Source: Gracilaria gracilis (lineage: Eukaryota; Rhodophyta; Florideophyceae; Gracilariales; Gracilariaceae). From it: 64,000 nucleotides of DNA. Made by a program: the position numbers and the translations under genes. Positions 38,439-48,930 of the stretch are shown in pieces. The stretch lies in assembly GCA_030374805.1 (NCBI GenBank), contig JARGSG010000123.1:62001-126000 (forward strand). Reading direction: 5' to 3'. How positions within the stretch are numbered: position 1 is the first letter of the stretch; every line of letters begins with the position of its first letter. The notes under the pieces are model-generated. The model made no database searches. It was not told the origin of the DNA and saw only the letters and a program-made list of their open reading frames with translations.

Positions 38439-40052
38439 TTAGGCGATCCCAGAGCTCACCAACTCGATGTCGCGCTCTCCGCGTCGCACGTTGTACCACT
38501 CCAAGAGACGCCGCATATCTTGTCTGCTGAGCGGCCTCAACAGCGAAGCCCTCGAAGCGTAGTACGCCCACCGATCGCGCCCAAGTTGGTCGAAACGCCT
38601 CCACCTTCTGTACGACTTGACGAAGTACAACACTACAAACACCATGGTGGCGATGCTGATCAGCACCATGGAAACCAGCAACCACTTCCAACGTGCCTGC
38701 TTCGGGTGAAAAGCCGTGGCCGTACCCATAAGCCCCGTCACCACGTACACGCTTCTCGCCGCCGAACAGAAAAACTCTTTCCGCGACTCACACTCCTGCA
38801 CGGACGACGACAGCGCCACCGAGGCGTCGAGCCACGTGAAGAATGAGCTCCAGTTTTGTGCCGCGTTTTGTGTCGCCCATGAGAATACAAGCGTCGCGAT
38901 CTCCACCCCGATCACAAACAGACCCAGTGCTACCTTGAAAACGAGCCATACTTTTTCCCACTTGCGTCGTTTCCGTATGCCGTCCCCGTGCATATCGTGT
39001 CCCATGTGTGCCCAGATTCCAGTTGCCGCGAACAGACCAGCTAGTCCTGCTCCAATGGCTAAAAACGCATCCGATGGCGACGGTTCTTCTGGTCGTTCCT
39101 GTAGAAACGTGTCTTCGTTCTGTCCGATTGCTAGCTGATCTTGTTGTGCTGCCATCCAATCGGCGCTTCTTTGAGCGTAGTCGAACAGCTTTGCGCACTC
39201 TTCACTATCTCTGCTTTCCACTACCAACTCATGATCATATTGCGTGTCGCCCACAGTGTTATTTCCAAACAAGTAAAATGCTCCAGTAGATGATCTTTCA
39301 GCTCTGTTTTCGAAGTCCTTAATAATCTGTTCAAAGCTAATACTCTCAAGTGTTTCAAGTTCAGTGCGTGATATTTCCCGAATATACCTTCGTCTCCCAA
39401 ATGCTTTCCAAAATTTGTTCACGCCAAGCCGTACGAGAAACTCACTCGAGTTCGGAACGCCATTAACATCATCCTCGTCAATTTCTTGCAACCGGAGAAG
39501 CTCCGTATGACAATCCTTCCATTTCCCACCTATTCTAGGATATGTACACACCGTTTCTACTCTTTTTTCCACTGGAACAATCCGTCTGGGCTCCAGGACG
39601 ATGGCCTCCCGACAACCCCAATCCAAACACCGACAAGCTACCAGCACTTGCGTTGAGTGTCCCTGAATATGTCTGTCTTCGTCCTTGAAACTGTAATACA
39701 TTTCTCCAACAAGTCCTGGGCTATGATGAGCGAGAGTACATCGTTTTTTAATCGATGGCGTACATCGCTTAGTAGCATTCAATACGTTGCTGACTGCCCG
39801 TTTGAATGTTACAGTTACAGATGAATCTCGATGAGTGCGAAGCACATCGTACGGCCGGTCTGGACCACGTGTTGTGAGGCGCAGTGCCACGCTCTGTCTC
39901 CATCTCTCTGATCCATCGAGTTTCAAAGTGCGAGATTTCCCAACAACTGCTCTACACAGCATGAAGAATGCGGAGATTCGCAAAAATGTTGAATATGCTT
40001 CCATTGCCGTCCATGTTCCAGGTCGAGGAAATAAGGAGGAAGCATTCTTCAT
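38439..40052 (-). CDS. Predicted multi-pass membrane protein, unknown family
   Basis: 537 residues from the ATG at 40052; the frame continues 12 codons upstream without ATG. An N-terminal hydrophobic segment (about residues 21-38) looks like a signal or anchor. The next 290 residues are hydrophilic with several cysteine pairs (CTPSIKKRC, CRCLDWGC), probably on the outside. Four further hydrophobic segments lie near 328-349, 369-392, 431-450 and 456-479, and the tail is basic (KSYRRWRRF, RRLLEWYNVRRGER). No family is recognised. It is single-exon and transcribed in the same direction as its neighbours. Confidence 0.6.
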   Translation of the reverse strand: MKNASSLFPRPGTWTAMEAYSTFLRISAFFMLCRAVVGKSRTLKLDGSERWRQSVALRLTTRGPDRPYDVLRTHRDSSVTVTFKRAVSNVLNATKRCTPSIKKRCTLAHHSPGLVGEMYYSFKDEDRHIQGHSTQVLVACRCLDWGCREAIVLEPRRIVPVEKRVETVCTYPRIGGKWKDCHTELLRLQEIDEDDVNGVPNSSEFLVRLGVNKFWKAFGRRRYIREISRTELETLESISFEQIIKDFENRAERSSTGAFYLFGNNTVGDTQYDHELVVESRDSEECAKLFDYAQRSADWMAAQQDQLAIGQNEDTFLQERPEEPSPSDAFLAIGAGLAGLFAATGIWAHMGHDMHGDGIRKRRKWEKVWLVFKVALGLFVIGVEIATLVFSWATQNAAQNWSSFFTWLDASVALSSSVQECESRKEFFCSAARSVYVVTGLMGTATAFHPKQARWKWLLVSMVLISIATMVFVVLYFVKSYRRWRRFDQLGRDRWAYYASRASLLRPLSRQDMRRLLEWYNVRRGERDIELVSSGIA

Positions 40053-42139
40053 TCTAAAGCCTTCGCACTTGGCCAACGCTGGTTTCAAGACCGGTTAAAA
40101 AACGTTGGATAAAAAGCGTTAGCAAGAGGGGCGCTATATTGAAAAGGTTGCGTTTGCAGACTCTGTGGAAGGGAGAGACGCTGGACGATGTCGATCGACG
40201 GCGACAAGAGAGAAACCGCTTCCGGCAAAACTTCCGATCTAAATATCATATCTTCCCGGTAGAAATTCCATCATACTATCGCTTCGCTCCGAGCTTATCC
40301 AGAGTGGACCAATTGAACCAAAGAAGTGAATGCAGAGTTGTGTCACGCAGTGCTTCCATGTATAGGAAAGACAACTATCAAAGAATGAAACAATCTCGAC
40401 TGCTGCGGAGTTAGAACGATAGATTGCAGTGTTTATGTGTCTCACAGCACTCGGAAACCTGCCACTGAACACGTGGCCGAGGAAGCATTCGCTGTGTTGA
40501 TCAAGTTTGTACGAGTTGCTCAACTCGTCCCGTTTTGGTACGATCCAAAGCCTTGGATGCCGGGTCTCTTGAATCCTATTCTCAAAGATATATTTCGCGC
40601 GTTGACGCAGGCATCTAAATCTCATCCCGTTCCTCTCATATAGCAACACACCGTTAATTGTGTGTGCCCTATCCAGTTGCCATATAACTCATGGCATTTT
40701 GTGGCCCACCGATCTACTGCATGACGATTCTCTCTAAGTCCTGATAGCTTTATGTACAGCAATAAACTGGTGGAAGAGTGTGTTTCCACATCATCAGTGT
40801 CACGAGTGGTCTATAGATCGTTATCGTTACATCGACGAGATTCATTGACAAACTCGTTCGATAATTGTCACCTTACAGCTAAATTAGTCTCCCACCAGCG
40901 GCTCAGGACCGACTTCAGCTGTCTAGCTAGTGCCCCCCTTTTGTGCCTTTGCTTGTCGAGATACCTCTCACAACTGCTGAAGATAGAGAGCAGTCCATTG
41001 GCTCTCATCTCGGGTCCAGATTCCGTTGTCTCGTGTCCCATTATCCTCAGATTTACAACATTTTTCATTCGAACCTTATCGACAGAGCATATACCTCCTC
41101 CATAACGTTTTCAATTGCAGGTGTACGAAAGAAAAAGTTGCGTTGTGGCTTGGATTCTTTGGCAGTCGCTTCTGAGCTGCGATATCTGTAGAAAGACAAA
41201 TGAAGTCGTTACCAAGGTTTTTGGACTCCAGGAAGACTCATCATAGTTTACTCTCTGGAGTTTCTACTTGTCTACCACTAGCTTCCAGGCACCAATTCAA
41301 GCAAAGTACGGATGCTTGTATTTTGTGTGCTTCGTCGCAGTCCGTTTGGAACGCACAGCTGAACTGGTTTGACCGTTTATGCTGCACACCGTGCAGCACA
41401 CGTCTCGAAGCAGGGAGTTCCACTGAGACACTTCAGTGTCTCCACGATAAAAACCGTTGCTAGAGAGGAGCTCCTGGTACGTATCTGCTCCTCAGGCGCT
41501 GATTCGCCTGGATGAATGCCCCAGCCAATGATCGACGCGCTAAGGATGGATTCGGTTAAGCCCAGGCCTGTGTTTGTGACCGACTGACCAATGTATACTA
41601 TCGTGAATACGGGTGAGTATACGTCCCCGACAGAACTTATTCAATTAGTCAATTGGCGTCAGAAGGCCTTTCTAGATCAAACATGAACTCCAAGAGTACC
41701 ATCCTAGGCGTTGCATCTTTCTCCAAGGCCTCTTATACATAAGAATGTTACTTTACTCGTACATAGGTGCGCGCTAAAGGCCCCAATACTTACAACAACT
41801 CTATATTTCTGCCATGATTTGGAAAGCAATATCTGTATCAAGGGCTCGATGCATCTCACGCCCCATCTCTCTCTGTTTTAGTATGCAACAGGCCCGTATT
41901 AGTGACTGACTGACTACGGAGGAAAATGGGCATGACTATGACTGGCTGACTCCCTCTTTCGACAAGTAGTCAGTCAAAGTAGTCATCGTATATAAAGAAG
42001 CATTTTCAACAATCGATAGAGCCTATATGCGCCGTGAGATGATCTGTAGGGATCAAACATTGAAGCTATTTCTCTCCGCCGACGGCCGAGAGAACGATCT
42101 CTCAACACCTTGAAACAGTAGCGTTCGCAGCCAGTTTGT
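40053..42139. other. Intergenic interval, no gene seen
   Basis: 2.1 kb between the last host gene and Copia A. Only short frames (under 140 codons) occur, none with a recognisable domain. The GACTGACTGAC-type runs near 41905-41975 are simple repeats. Confidence 0.4.
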
Positions 42140-42559
42140 ATGGAATGCAATGAATGCAATTGTCAGCTGCATTGGTTGCTGGAAGACTAACGCAACGCAG
42201 TGTCAGCAAAATGCAACGCGCAAATGCAACTACTGCATGTCAGAATGCAAATGGCAATACTGTACGCAAGCAACTGACACAGGGAGAGCTGCTGATCATT
42301 AGATATTATCTAGTGCATTAGAGATTGTGTGGCGTTGCGTAGTGTTAGCAGTATGTGTTGCGTGGCCGTGCGCATTGTGAGCACTAGAGATTGCGTGGCC
42401 AAGAACTACAGGATGCGACGTGTGTCAGCGCGGGTATAAAAACCCCAGCAAGCAGCCATCAACGTAGAATAGAAGGTCAAGCACAAGCTACGAACGACGA
42501 ACGCTAGAAAACAAGTAAACAGTGCTTCAACAAACTGATTTGCAACCAGCCTTTACTTA
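42140..42559 (+). repeat. Copia A 5' LTR
   Basis: It begins near ATGGAATGCAATG, like the Copia E LTR start, and ends just before the PBS. A TATA box (GGTATAAAAACC, about 42430) is present. The left boundary is approximate because no second copy is in the window. Confidence 0.6.
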
Positions 42560-42572
42560 GTTATGGGCCCAG
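42560..42572 (+). other. Copia A primer-binding site overlapping the gag start codon
   Basis: GTTATGGGCCCAG. Its complement CTGGGCCCATAAC is the anticodon stem-loop of initiator tRNA-Met, so a half-tRNA primer is implied, as known for Drosophila copia and yeast Ty5. The ATG at 42563 is also the first codon of gag. Confidence 0.8.
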
Positions 42573-42823
42573 AAAGCTCAAACACCTTGCCTACCAGGCC
42601 CCGCTTTTCCTGGGATATTCGCACCGTACCGTGGACCGATGGCCGGGGAAATCAGCAGCAGTACGCCGAGGCCGTTTCGCTTTGGCAGGCATTTCAGGAT
42701 ACCCTCGCGGACTCGAACAGCAACAAGGTCTCGAAAGAAGCTCAAGGAATTATGCTACAGTCGCAACTGTACGGACGCGCGCGAGACTTGTGCAAGGCTA
42801 TTCCAGACTCTACGATCCGATTG
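42563..42823 (+). pseudogene. gag: Copia A gag, first segment
   Basis: 87 codons starting MGPESSN, closely matching the start of Copia E gag. The segment ends at the Gypsy C insertion. Confidence 0.75.
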
Positions 42824-43052
42824 TGTAGTGGATGGAACCATCCACTTAGGACAGCACAGCCACCCAAGATGGTGCCACCCACGTTTGGGTGGCACATCCG
42901 TTTTAGGTAGTAGCCTAGAGTAGTCGTGTTCCCGATTGGGAACAGCTGTGGTGCTTACTTAAGACACCACAACCGCTGCCTCCTTAGTAAACGAGGGCAT
43001 CGAACCTCAGCACTTTCACCACCAAACTTGCGCAATTGCAACCAAGCGCACA
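42824..43052 (+). repeat. Gypsy C 5' LTR
   Basis: 229 bp with TG...CA ends. It contains a near-perfect inverted repeat at its very start (TGGATGGAACCATCCA) and the palindrome CCACCCAAG...TTGGGTGG a little further in. Confidence 0.9.
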
Positions 43053-43390
43053 GTGATCACTGCCGATACTGGTTGTATCGCGTTTTTCAATCATCTGTTC
43101 GATCACCAACAATGGCGTCCGCTTCGACGCCTTCCGCTCAGTCTGGAGAGGACAGTGACTACGTTCTCTAGCAACCGTCTTCAGTAGCATTCTCTGTCGC
43201 TCACCCAAAACTTACGAACACCAACCCCAAAGCCATTCGGGTTTTTCTAAGTCAATACGATCAGTACTCAAACGAGGTTACCGCAAGAGCGCTACAGCTT
43301 TCCGTCGTTAATTCGACCACAACCGAACCCGTACGTCCCGTCAGCATCAGCTTCTGTGTTGACTCCGAATGGCTACAGTCATGCATCGAT

Positions 43391-46300
43391 TTGGAATACA
43401 TTCCGGGTGTCAAGGAGTCCACTGACCTTACCGACACCAAATTGAGATCCTATTTGGAATCCGAGGCCGAGGAGGAGAAAGACACAGTGACAGTGACGGA
43501 AATTGATGCAATCGTCAAGCGTGAACTTGTAATGGACATGTCCGACAGCTCCTCGCGATCAAGGATGAAAAGCATGTTTACTTCTTACGTTTCCTTGTTG
43601 CGTAGAAACGGAATCACTTGGGTCATGAAAGACCATCCCAAGCTAGCTGTGAAGCACGTCATTGCTGCTGTGCGGCCTAAACCATTGCAGCAGCGCCTTG
43701 AAACGGATCTGGAACTTGTGTACGCTCCTCTGAAGAAGGACTTCAAAGGTTTTATGAAGCACGCAATGACTGTCGCAGAGGCCTTTCAGATCATAGACAA
43801 TGGACCACCGTCAAGGATAAGAACCTCCAGGGGTCGTAAGGGACACCCTGAAACATTGGCATCTGGTAGAGACGGTAGCACCAAGTCCGTTCCCTCCGCA
43901 GAATCACAACGGAGCAATCAGAGAAGCAAACGTCCCCCACCATTTTGCCCCCATCCCCCGTGTAGAGCCGGGGCTGAGCGACACTGGATTGACGATTGTC
44001 AAAAAGCCACTGACGCAGAGAAGCATGTTTTGAAGGCCAACCTTTCGACCAGAAAGGCTGTAGACGGCCCTGCAAAAAACACCAGATCTCAAAAGTCTAA
44101 GTCCTCTCAAGGAACCGTGGGCCGTGTAAAGCCCGCTCATTCCCAAAGTGATGCAGGCTGCTCCATCACCATATCAGATGGAATGACTTCAATCGACACT
44201 ACAGGTCGATGTGATGATGGCAGCGATGACAGCATAGTGTCACCAACTCTCGCTGAATCAGCCGCGCTACGGGGAATTGGGAAGATTACCGCTATTCAGA
44301 AGGTCTCGATGGCAGTTGCGCTCCGGAAGGGAGACAAACCAGAGCCAGAAAGTTTCTTCTTTTCACGAACATGGACTGTACCGCGTACCATCCTACACTT
44401 GGCATCGGGAAACCTAGCTCTAACGAACATTTCCTTCTTAGTTGCCGACGACGAACTGGCTTGCGAGAACCTGCTGATTGGTAGACCTGTACTGCAGCAT
44501 CTGCGTGTAGACACCAACACGTTGCTCGACAACAACAGATTTGCTCTGAACGGGGCGGACTGCTCCGAAGTAGGGAACCCTACATCTGTTTCAGCAGGCG
44601 GGTACGTCAGCCGCCTTATGACTGAACGTTTCAGTTCTTCGGACAGTGCCCCTACACCAGAGGCACCTCCACCAGGGACTGACCGCCCGCGGGTCAATTA
44701 TTATGCAGCTCGACGGATCGAAGATCCATTCCCCGATCCAGCCCTTTTGGATCCACTTGATAGCGATCAGCATGAGACCATTTCCAAGGCAGTGGACGTT
44801 ATGGTGCAAGCCGCGGTGGACAATGGACTAGAGGAACCCGAAGCAAAGCAACTTCAAGAAATGGTACAAAAACACATGAACATATTTCGGACCTCGCTCT
44901 CTTCAGGACCACCGGCCCAATTCAAACCGTTGAAAATCACTCTCACCCCAGACGCCAAACCCATCCGCGTCCGCTTGCGTAAGTACTCCCAAGACCAACG
45001 TCATTTTCTCGACAAGTTTGTCGATGATCTTGTGCGAGCCGGAATGGTGTACCCGAACCCTTCCTCTCCATGGGCGTCCGCACCACTGATCGTTCCCAAA
45101 CCAGGACCGGCACGCTTTCGTTTCACTGTTGATCTGCGTCCCATCAACAAGTACACAGTAAGACACCAGTTTCCTATGCCTAACATTGAGCAGGAATTAT
45201 TGAAGCTCGCCGGATCCAAGTTCTTCGCTTCTTTCGATCTGTCGCACGGGTATTGGCAATTCCCACTGGCTAAGGAGTCCCAGAAACTTCAATCGTTCAT
45301 CACGCCGGACGGCGTCTTCACTCCAACCAGAGTTCTGCATGGTACCACAAATGCAACGACTCATCTACAATCAGTCCTAGCCGAGTTGTTTCCCAAGGAA
45401 CTACTGCAGCAGCTTCTTTATTGGCTGGACGACCTTCTCCTTCACAACTCAACAGTAGAAGGACTGCTGGAAGGTATTCAAAAGCTTTTCGACACCTGTG
45501 CACGGTTCTCCATTCGATTGCACCCAGGCAAGAGCGTCCTGTTTGCCAAATCAATCAAGTGGTGTGGTCGGATTGTGTCAGCCAAAGGCGTACGTCACGA
45601 TCCTAGACAATTAGACGGTCTTCTGTCAATGGAACCCCCAACCACCGGAGCGCATTTACAACAATTTCTGTGTGCCATGCAATGGGTTAAGACAGGTATT
45701 CCCGACTTCACAAACCTTGTCGAACCCCTACACCTGCTGCTGGAACGTGTGTATGAGCACGCCGGTAAGCGAACAAAACGGGCAGTCAGTTCCGTTTCCT
45801 TGGATGATTTGGGATGGGGTCCGGAGGAAGCACGTGTCTTTGAGAAGTGCAAGAAAGCCCTTGCCAGCTTGGTCACCTTGGCCCACCGCGACGAAGAGCA
45901 GCGTCTCTGCATTTACACCGACGCATCAGACACCTCTTGGTCTGGCATAGTCACTCAGGTCCCTCCAGAAGACCTATCGCTCCCACACGCAGAACAGAGA
46001 CACACTCCACTTGCATTCTGCTCTGGTCGTTTCAACGCTACTCAACTTGGTTGGTCCACTCTAGAAAAAGAGGGTTTTGCCATCATGGCTACGGTAGAGC
46101 GAATGCATTGGCTTGCTGCCACCGCCGCGGGTTTTGACCTCTTCACAGACCACAACAATCTTGTGTTCCTCTTCGACCCGCTTTCCCTCATCCCAGATCT
46201 CAGCCAATCCTCCACTCGCAAGGTCCTTCGCTGGGCAGTGCGCCTAAGTGCATACGCATACATCTGCTTCCACATCAGCGGATTGGATAATGTGTGGACT

Positions 46301-47854
46301 GATATGCTAACGCGTTGGTCAGCCCCAAAAGTTGTAAGAAGACTGATCAAAGTTCCGACACTTCCCAGGGCAAATGCAGAGGATTTTTGCTGGCCCTCCC
46401 CAGAAGAAATAGTCATGGAACAGAACCGACACGCCGCAAGCCGCCCAACGAATCTACGGTCGGTCGATGGGATTTGGAAAACATCCACCGAGGCCATCTG
46501 GATTCCAGAACAGTGTGAAGACCTCCAACTGCGCCTTTGCATTATCGCGCACACTGTACCTGCCGGTCATCGCGGTAGGAACTCAACCTCAAGCACTCTG
46601 AGCAAGCATTACCATTGGAGCACAGTAGCAAACGACATTCACAGTTTTGTGGATGCTTGCATTCATTGTATCTCGACAACGGGAGGAGAGAAGGTACCGA
46701 GACCATTTGGCCCCGCACTCCATGGAACAAGACCCAATGATCTCCTACAGTTCGACTACATTGAAATTGGACCTAGCATTGTCGGTTCCAAGTATGTACT
46801 CATGCTACGAGATGACCACTCCGACTACAAGTGGTTTTTCCCTACTCCTGACATAACTGCCGACAATGCAGCACTTTCTATCGTCGATTGGTGCGCAGCT
46901 TTCAATGTACCGCAAGGGCTGATGTCTGATGGACCAACGCACTTCAAAAATCAGACTGTGGGAAAGCTCACGAAGTTCCTCCGCGTCCCACATCATTTTA
47001 CTCTTCCGTACACTCCATGGAGTAACGGCGCAGTGGAAAGGCTTGGAAAGGAGCTCATCAGAACTTTTCGCGCCTTAGTTTCAGAGTATCAGATGGATTT
47101 CAAGGAATGGCCAGATCTTCTTCCACTCATACAGAGTGTTCTAAACAACGCCGCATCGCCGCACCGAAATAACATTGCCCCAATCACCGCGTTTCTGGGA
47201 ATGGAACCCACGCCGCCGATCTCCACTTTCTTTCGCACAACCACAGCGAAACCAGTTTCGGTGGTAGAAGCACAGCTTGAGCGCTCGGTCAACATGGAAG
47301 CTTTGCAACATTTCATGGAAGAGCTGCACCCTCTTGTGCACAACACGCTGCAGCGTAACCGAAAGTCTTCAAGAGAAAGAGCTTCAAGGGGCAAGCTGCC
47401 TATTTTTGGAAAAGGAGATTTTGTTCTCGTTGCAAGGGAAGACTTTACTGCCGGGGAGAAACTAGCCCTACGCTGGAGAGGACCACGGCGCATTGTTCAG
47501 GCTCTCTCTGATTATGTGTATCAAGTTGAGGACCTTCGTAACGGATCAATACAAGACATTCATGGCTCTCGGTTGAAGTTCTATCATGACGCCTCGCTGG
47601 ACACTGAGGCTGTAATGGCTCACGTCTTGTGCTCTGAAACTGGCATGCCAGTTGCACGCTTGCTTAGACTGGTAGAAGACAAAGACGAAGTTCTGGTTCA
47701 TGTCCGTTGGAAAGGCCTGGACAAGTCTGAAGACACTCTGGAGCCGGTAAGGCAAATCTACAAAGATGTTCCTGCATTGCTCATGAAACTACTTCGACGC
47801 AAGAACACTCCTTCGCACCTAGCTCAAAAGGCCAAACAGGCACTTGGTCTTTGA
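43391..47854 (+). CDS. Gypsy C Gag-Pol polyprotein
   Basis: A frame of 1,487 codons, and gag-like coding begins somewhat further upstream. In order: a capsid-like region (about residues 30-140); a cysteine/histidine knuckle with CPHPPC and HWIDDC (about 190-205); a retropepsin-like region with a DDGSDDSIVS strand and LLIGRPVL; RT with the catalytic WLDDLLLH (near 680); RNase H with YTDASDTSW; integrase with the HH-CC zinc region (HTVPAGHRGRN, CIHC) and the D-D-E core (SDGPTHFK, PWSNGAVERLGKE). A chromodomain-like end (VHVRWKGLDKSEDTLEPV) completes it. All domains are in one frame, so a single precursor is implied. Confidence 0.85.
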   Translation: MEYIPGVKESTDLTDTKLRSYLESEAEEEKDTVTVTEIDAIVKRELVMDMSDSSSRSRMKSMFTSYVSLLRRNGITWVMKDHPKLAVKHVIAAVRPKPLQQRLETDLELVYAPLKKDFKGFMKHAMTVAEAFQIIDNGPPSRIRTSRGRKGHPETLASGRDGSTKSVPSAESQRSNQRSKRPPPFCPHPPCRAGAERHWIDDCQKATDAEKHVLKANLSTRKAVDGPAKNTRSQKSKSSQGTVGRVKPAHSQSDAGCSITISDGMTSIDTTGRCDDGSDDSIVSPTLAESAALRGIGKITAIQKVSMAVALRKGDKPEPESFFFSRTWTVPRTILHLASGNLALTNISFLVADDELACENLLIGRPVLQHLRVDTNTLLDNNRFALNGADCSEVGNPTSVSAGGYVSRLMTERFSSSDSAPTPEAPPPGTDRPRVNYYAARRIEDPFPDPALLDPLDSDQHETISKAVDVMVQAAVDNGLEEPEAKQLQEMVQKHMNIFRTSLSSGPPAQFKPLKITLTPDAKPIRVRLRKYSQDQRHFLDKFVDDLVRAGMVYPNPSSPWASAPLIVPKPGPARFRFTVDLRPINKYTVRHQFPMPNIEQELLKLAGSKFFASFDLSHGYWQFPLAKESQKLQSFITPDGVFTPTRVLHGTTNATTHLQSVLAELFPKELLQQLLYWLDDLLLHNSTVEGLLEGIQKLFDTCARFSIRLHPGKSVLFAKSIKWCGRIVSAKGVRHDPRQLDGLLSMEPPTTGAHLQQFLCAMQWVKTGIPDFTNLVEPLHLLLERVYEHAGKRTKRAVSSVSLDDLGWGPEEARVFEKCKKALASLVTLAHRDEEQRLCIYTDASDTSWSGIVTQVPPEDLSLPHAEQRHTPLAFCSGRFNATQLGWSTLEKEGFAIMATVERMHWLAATAAGFDLFTDHNNLVFLFDPLSLIPDLSQSSTRKVLRWAVRLSAYAYICFHISGLDNVWTDMLTRWSAPKVVRRLIKVPTLPRANAEDFCWPSPEEIVMEQNRHAASRPTNLRSVDGIWKTSTEAIWIPEQCEDLQLRLCIIAHTVPAGHRGRNSTSSTLSKHYHWSTVANDIHSFVDACIHCISTTGGEKVPRPFGPALHGTRPNDLLQFDYIEIGPSIVGSKYVLMLRDDHSDYKWFFPTPDITADNAALSIVDWCAAFNVPQGLMSDGPTHFKNQTVGKLTKFLRVPHHFTLPYTPWSNGAVERLGKELIRTFRALVSEYQMDFKEWPDLLPLIQSVLNNAASPHRNNIAPITAFLGMEPTPPISTFFRTTTAKPVSVVEAQLERSVNMEALQHFMEELHPLVHNTLQRNRKSSRERASRGKLPIFGKGDFVLVAREDFTAGEKLALRWRGPRRIVQALSDYVYQVEDLRNGSIQDIHGSRLKFYHDASLDTEAVMAHVLCSETGMPVARLLRLVEDKDEVLVHVRWKGLDKSEDTLEPVRQIYKDVPALLMKLLRRKNTPSHLAQKAKQALGL

Positions 47855-48093
47855 AGAAGGGGAGTGTAGTGGATGGAACCATCCACTCAGGACAGCACAG
47901 CCACCCAAGATGGTGCCACCCACGTTTGGGTGGCACATCCGTTTTAGGTAGTAGCCTAGAGTAGTCGTGTTCCCGATTGGGAACAGCTGTGGTGCTTACT
48001 TAAGACACCACAACCGCTGCCTCCTTAGTAAACGGGGGCATCGAACCTCAGCACTTTCACCACCAAACTTGCGCAATTGCAACCAAGCGCACA
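47853..48093 (+). repeat. Gypsy C polypurine tract and 3' LTR
   Basis: GAAGAAGGGGAG (47853-47864) precedes the 3' LTR at 47865-48093. The LTR matches the 5' copy except at two positions. Confidence 0.9.
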
Positions 48094-48527
48094 GATCGAC
48101 AGAAGGTGCAAACGCAATCTTGGAGGCCTTGTACAAACGAGACCCGCTTGCCGTTGAATCAGACGTGTTTCAAGACTTCCTCACGCTACTGAACACCAAG
48201 CGCAACAACCACGAGAGCTTCAAGAACTTCGAGTCTCGCTTCTAGGCGCAAGTATCGAGGCTCAATGCCCATGGACCGGAGGTCAAGCTATCGGACGCGC
48301 TGGTGGCGTTTGCACTACTGGCAAACGCAGACTCTCTGATAACAATCAGAGAGTCTCCGTTTTGGCTAATGGTGCGCCGAGGGACGCAAGCGTAGCTTCA
48401 GCATCAACTACCAGTGACTACCTGAAAGCCGTCTCATATGAAGCGATCGCCTCTGTGCTGAGGCAATGCGACAAGATGAAGGGAACTGGAAAAGACACCT
48501 CGCCGAAGGCCGTCTCCAGCAACTCTG
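48094..48527 (+). pseudogene. gag: Copia A gag, second segment
   Basis: Resumes after the Gypsy C target duplication with coding that matches Copia E gag (AILEALYKRDPLAVESDVFQD, and later YLKAVSYEAIASVL, separate blocks). Similarity to Copia E fades near 48525, where the Gypsy D LTR is thought to begin. Confidence 0.65.
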
Positions 48528-48866
48528 TGTTGATATCACCAGCAATGCTGAAGCCGCAGACTCACCACAATAAGTATTGTGGGTTTCCGTTTTAGGAAAC
48601 AAGTCCAAACACTAGCCACGTAGTAGTGGATAGAGGACTACATGGACATGGTACCTTTTCAGGAAGCAAGTCCAAACGCAAGCCACGCAATAGTGAGCAG
48701 CGCATTATGTAGGTTGCAAAACACGCAACAAGTTAGAGAATAAAAGGCCCCGCCCTCGGAAGAGGAACTCGGAGGAACGGGAGGCAACCTTGGCAGAGTC
48801 TGCTAAGGCCTTGTGCCTGCTCTTTGCGTTTGCTTGCCCGTAGGACGCGCCGGTGTGTTTCCAGCA
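48528..48866 (+). repeat. Gypsy D probable 5' LTR
   Basis: Begins at a TG near 48526-48528, where Copia A gag similarity ends, and ends at a CA shortly before gag. It shares a CCGTTTTAGG block with the Gypsy C LTR. Both boundaries are inferred. Confidence 0.35.
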
Positions 48867-48930
48867 GTGTGATCGATCAACAAAGCGCTTTGATACGTCA
48901 AATCGTACCGAGCCGCTGCGAAAGGAAGAC

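Larger units (their letters stand above)
42824..48093 (+). mobile_element. Gypsy C: Ty3/gypsy element, nearly whole
   Basis: 5,270 bp with two 229-bp LTRs (TGTAGTGG...GCGCACA) that differ at two positions, so it is young. The target duplication is GATTG (42819-42823) / GATCG (48094-48098). The single long frame carries Gag, protease, RT, RNase H, integrase and a chromodomain-like end. About one break is seen. It is related to Gypsy D and only distantly to Gypsy A/B. It sits in Copia A gag. Confidence 0.9.
42140..48527 (+). mobile_element. Copia A: Ty1/copia element (5' part), split by Gypsy C
   Basis: Only the 5' LTR, PBS and first part of gag are present. Gag is interrupted by Gypsy C (42824-48093) and ends at about 48527 where Gypsy D begins. 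Any remainder would lie beyond the window. The gag protein is close to that of Copia E (MGPESSN start, RPRFSWDIRTVP, ALYKRDPLAV), so both belong to one family. The remaining gag looks broken about once. Confidence 0.75.
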
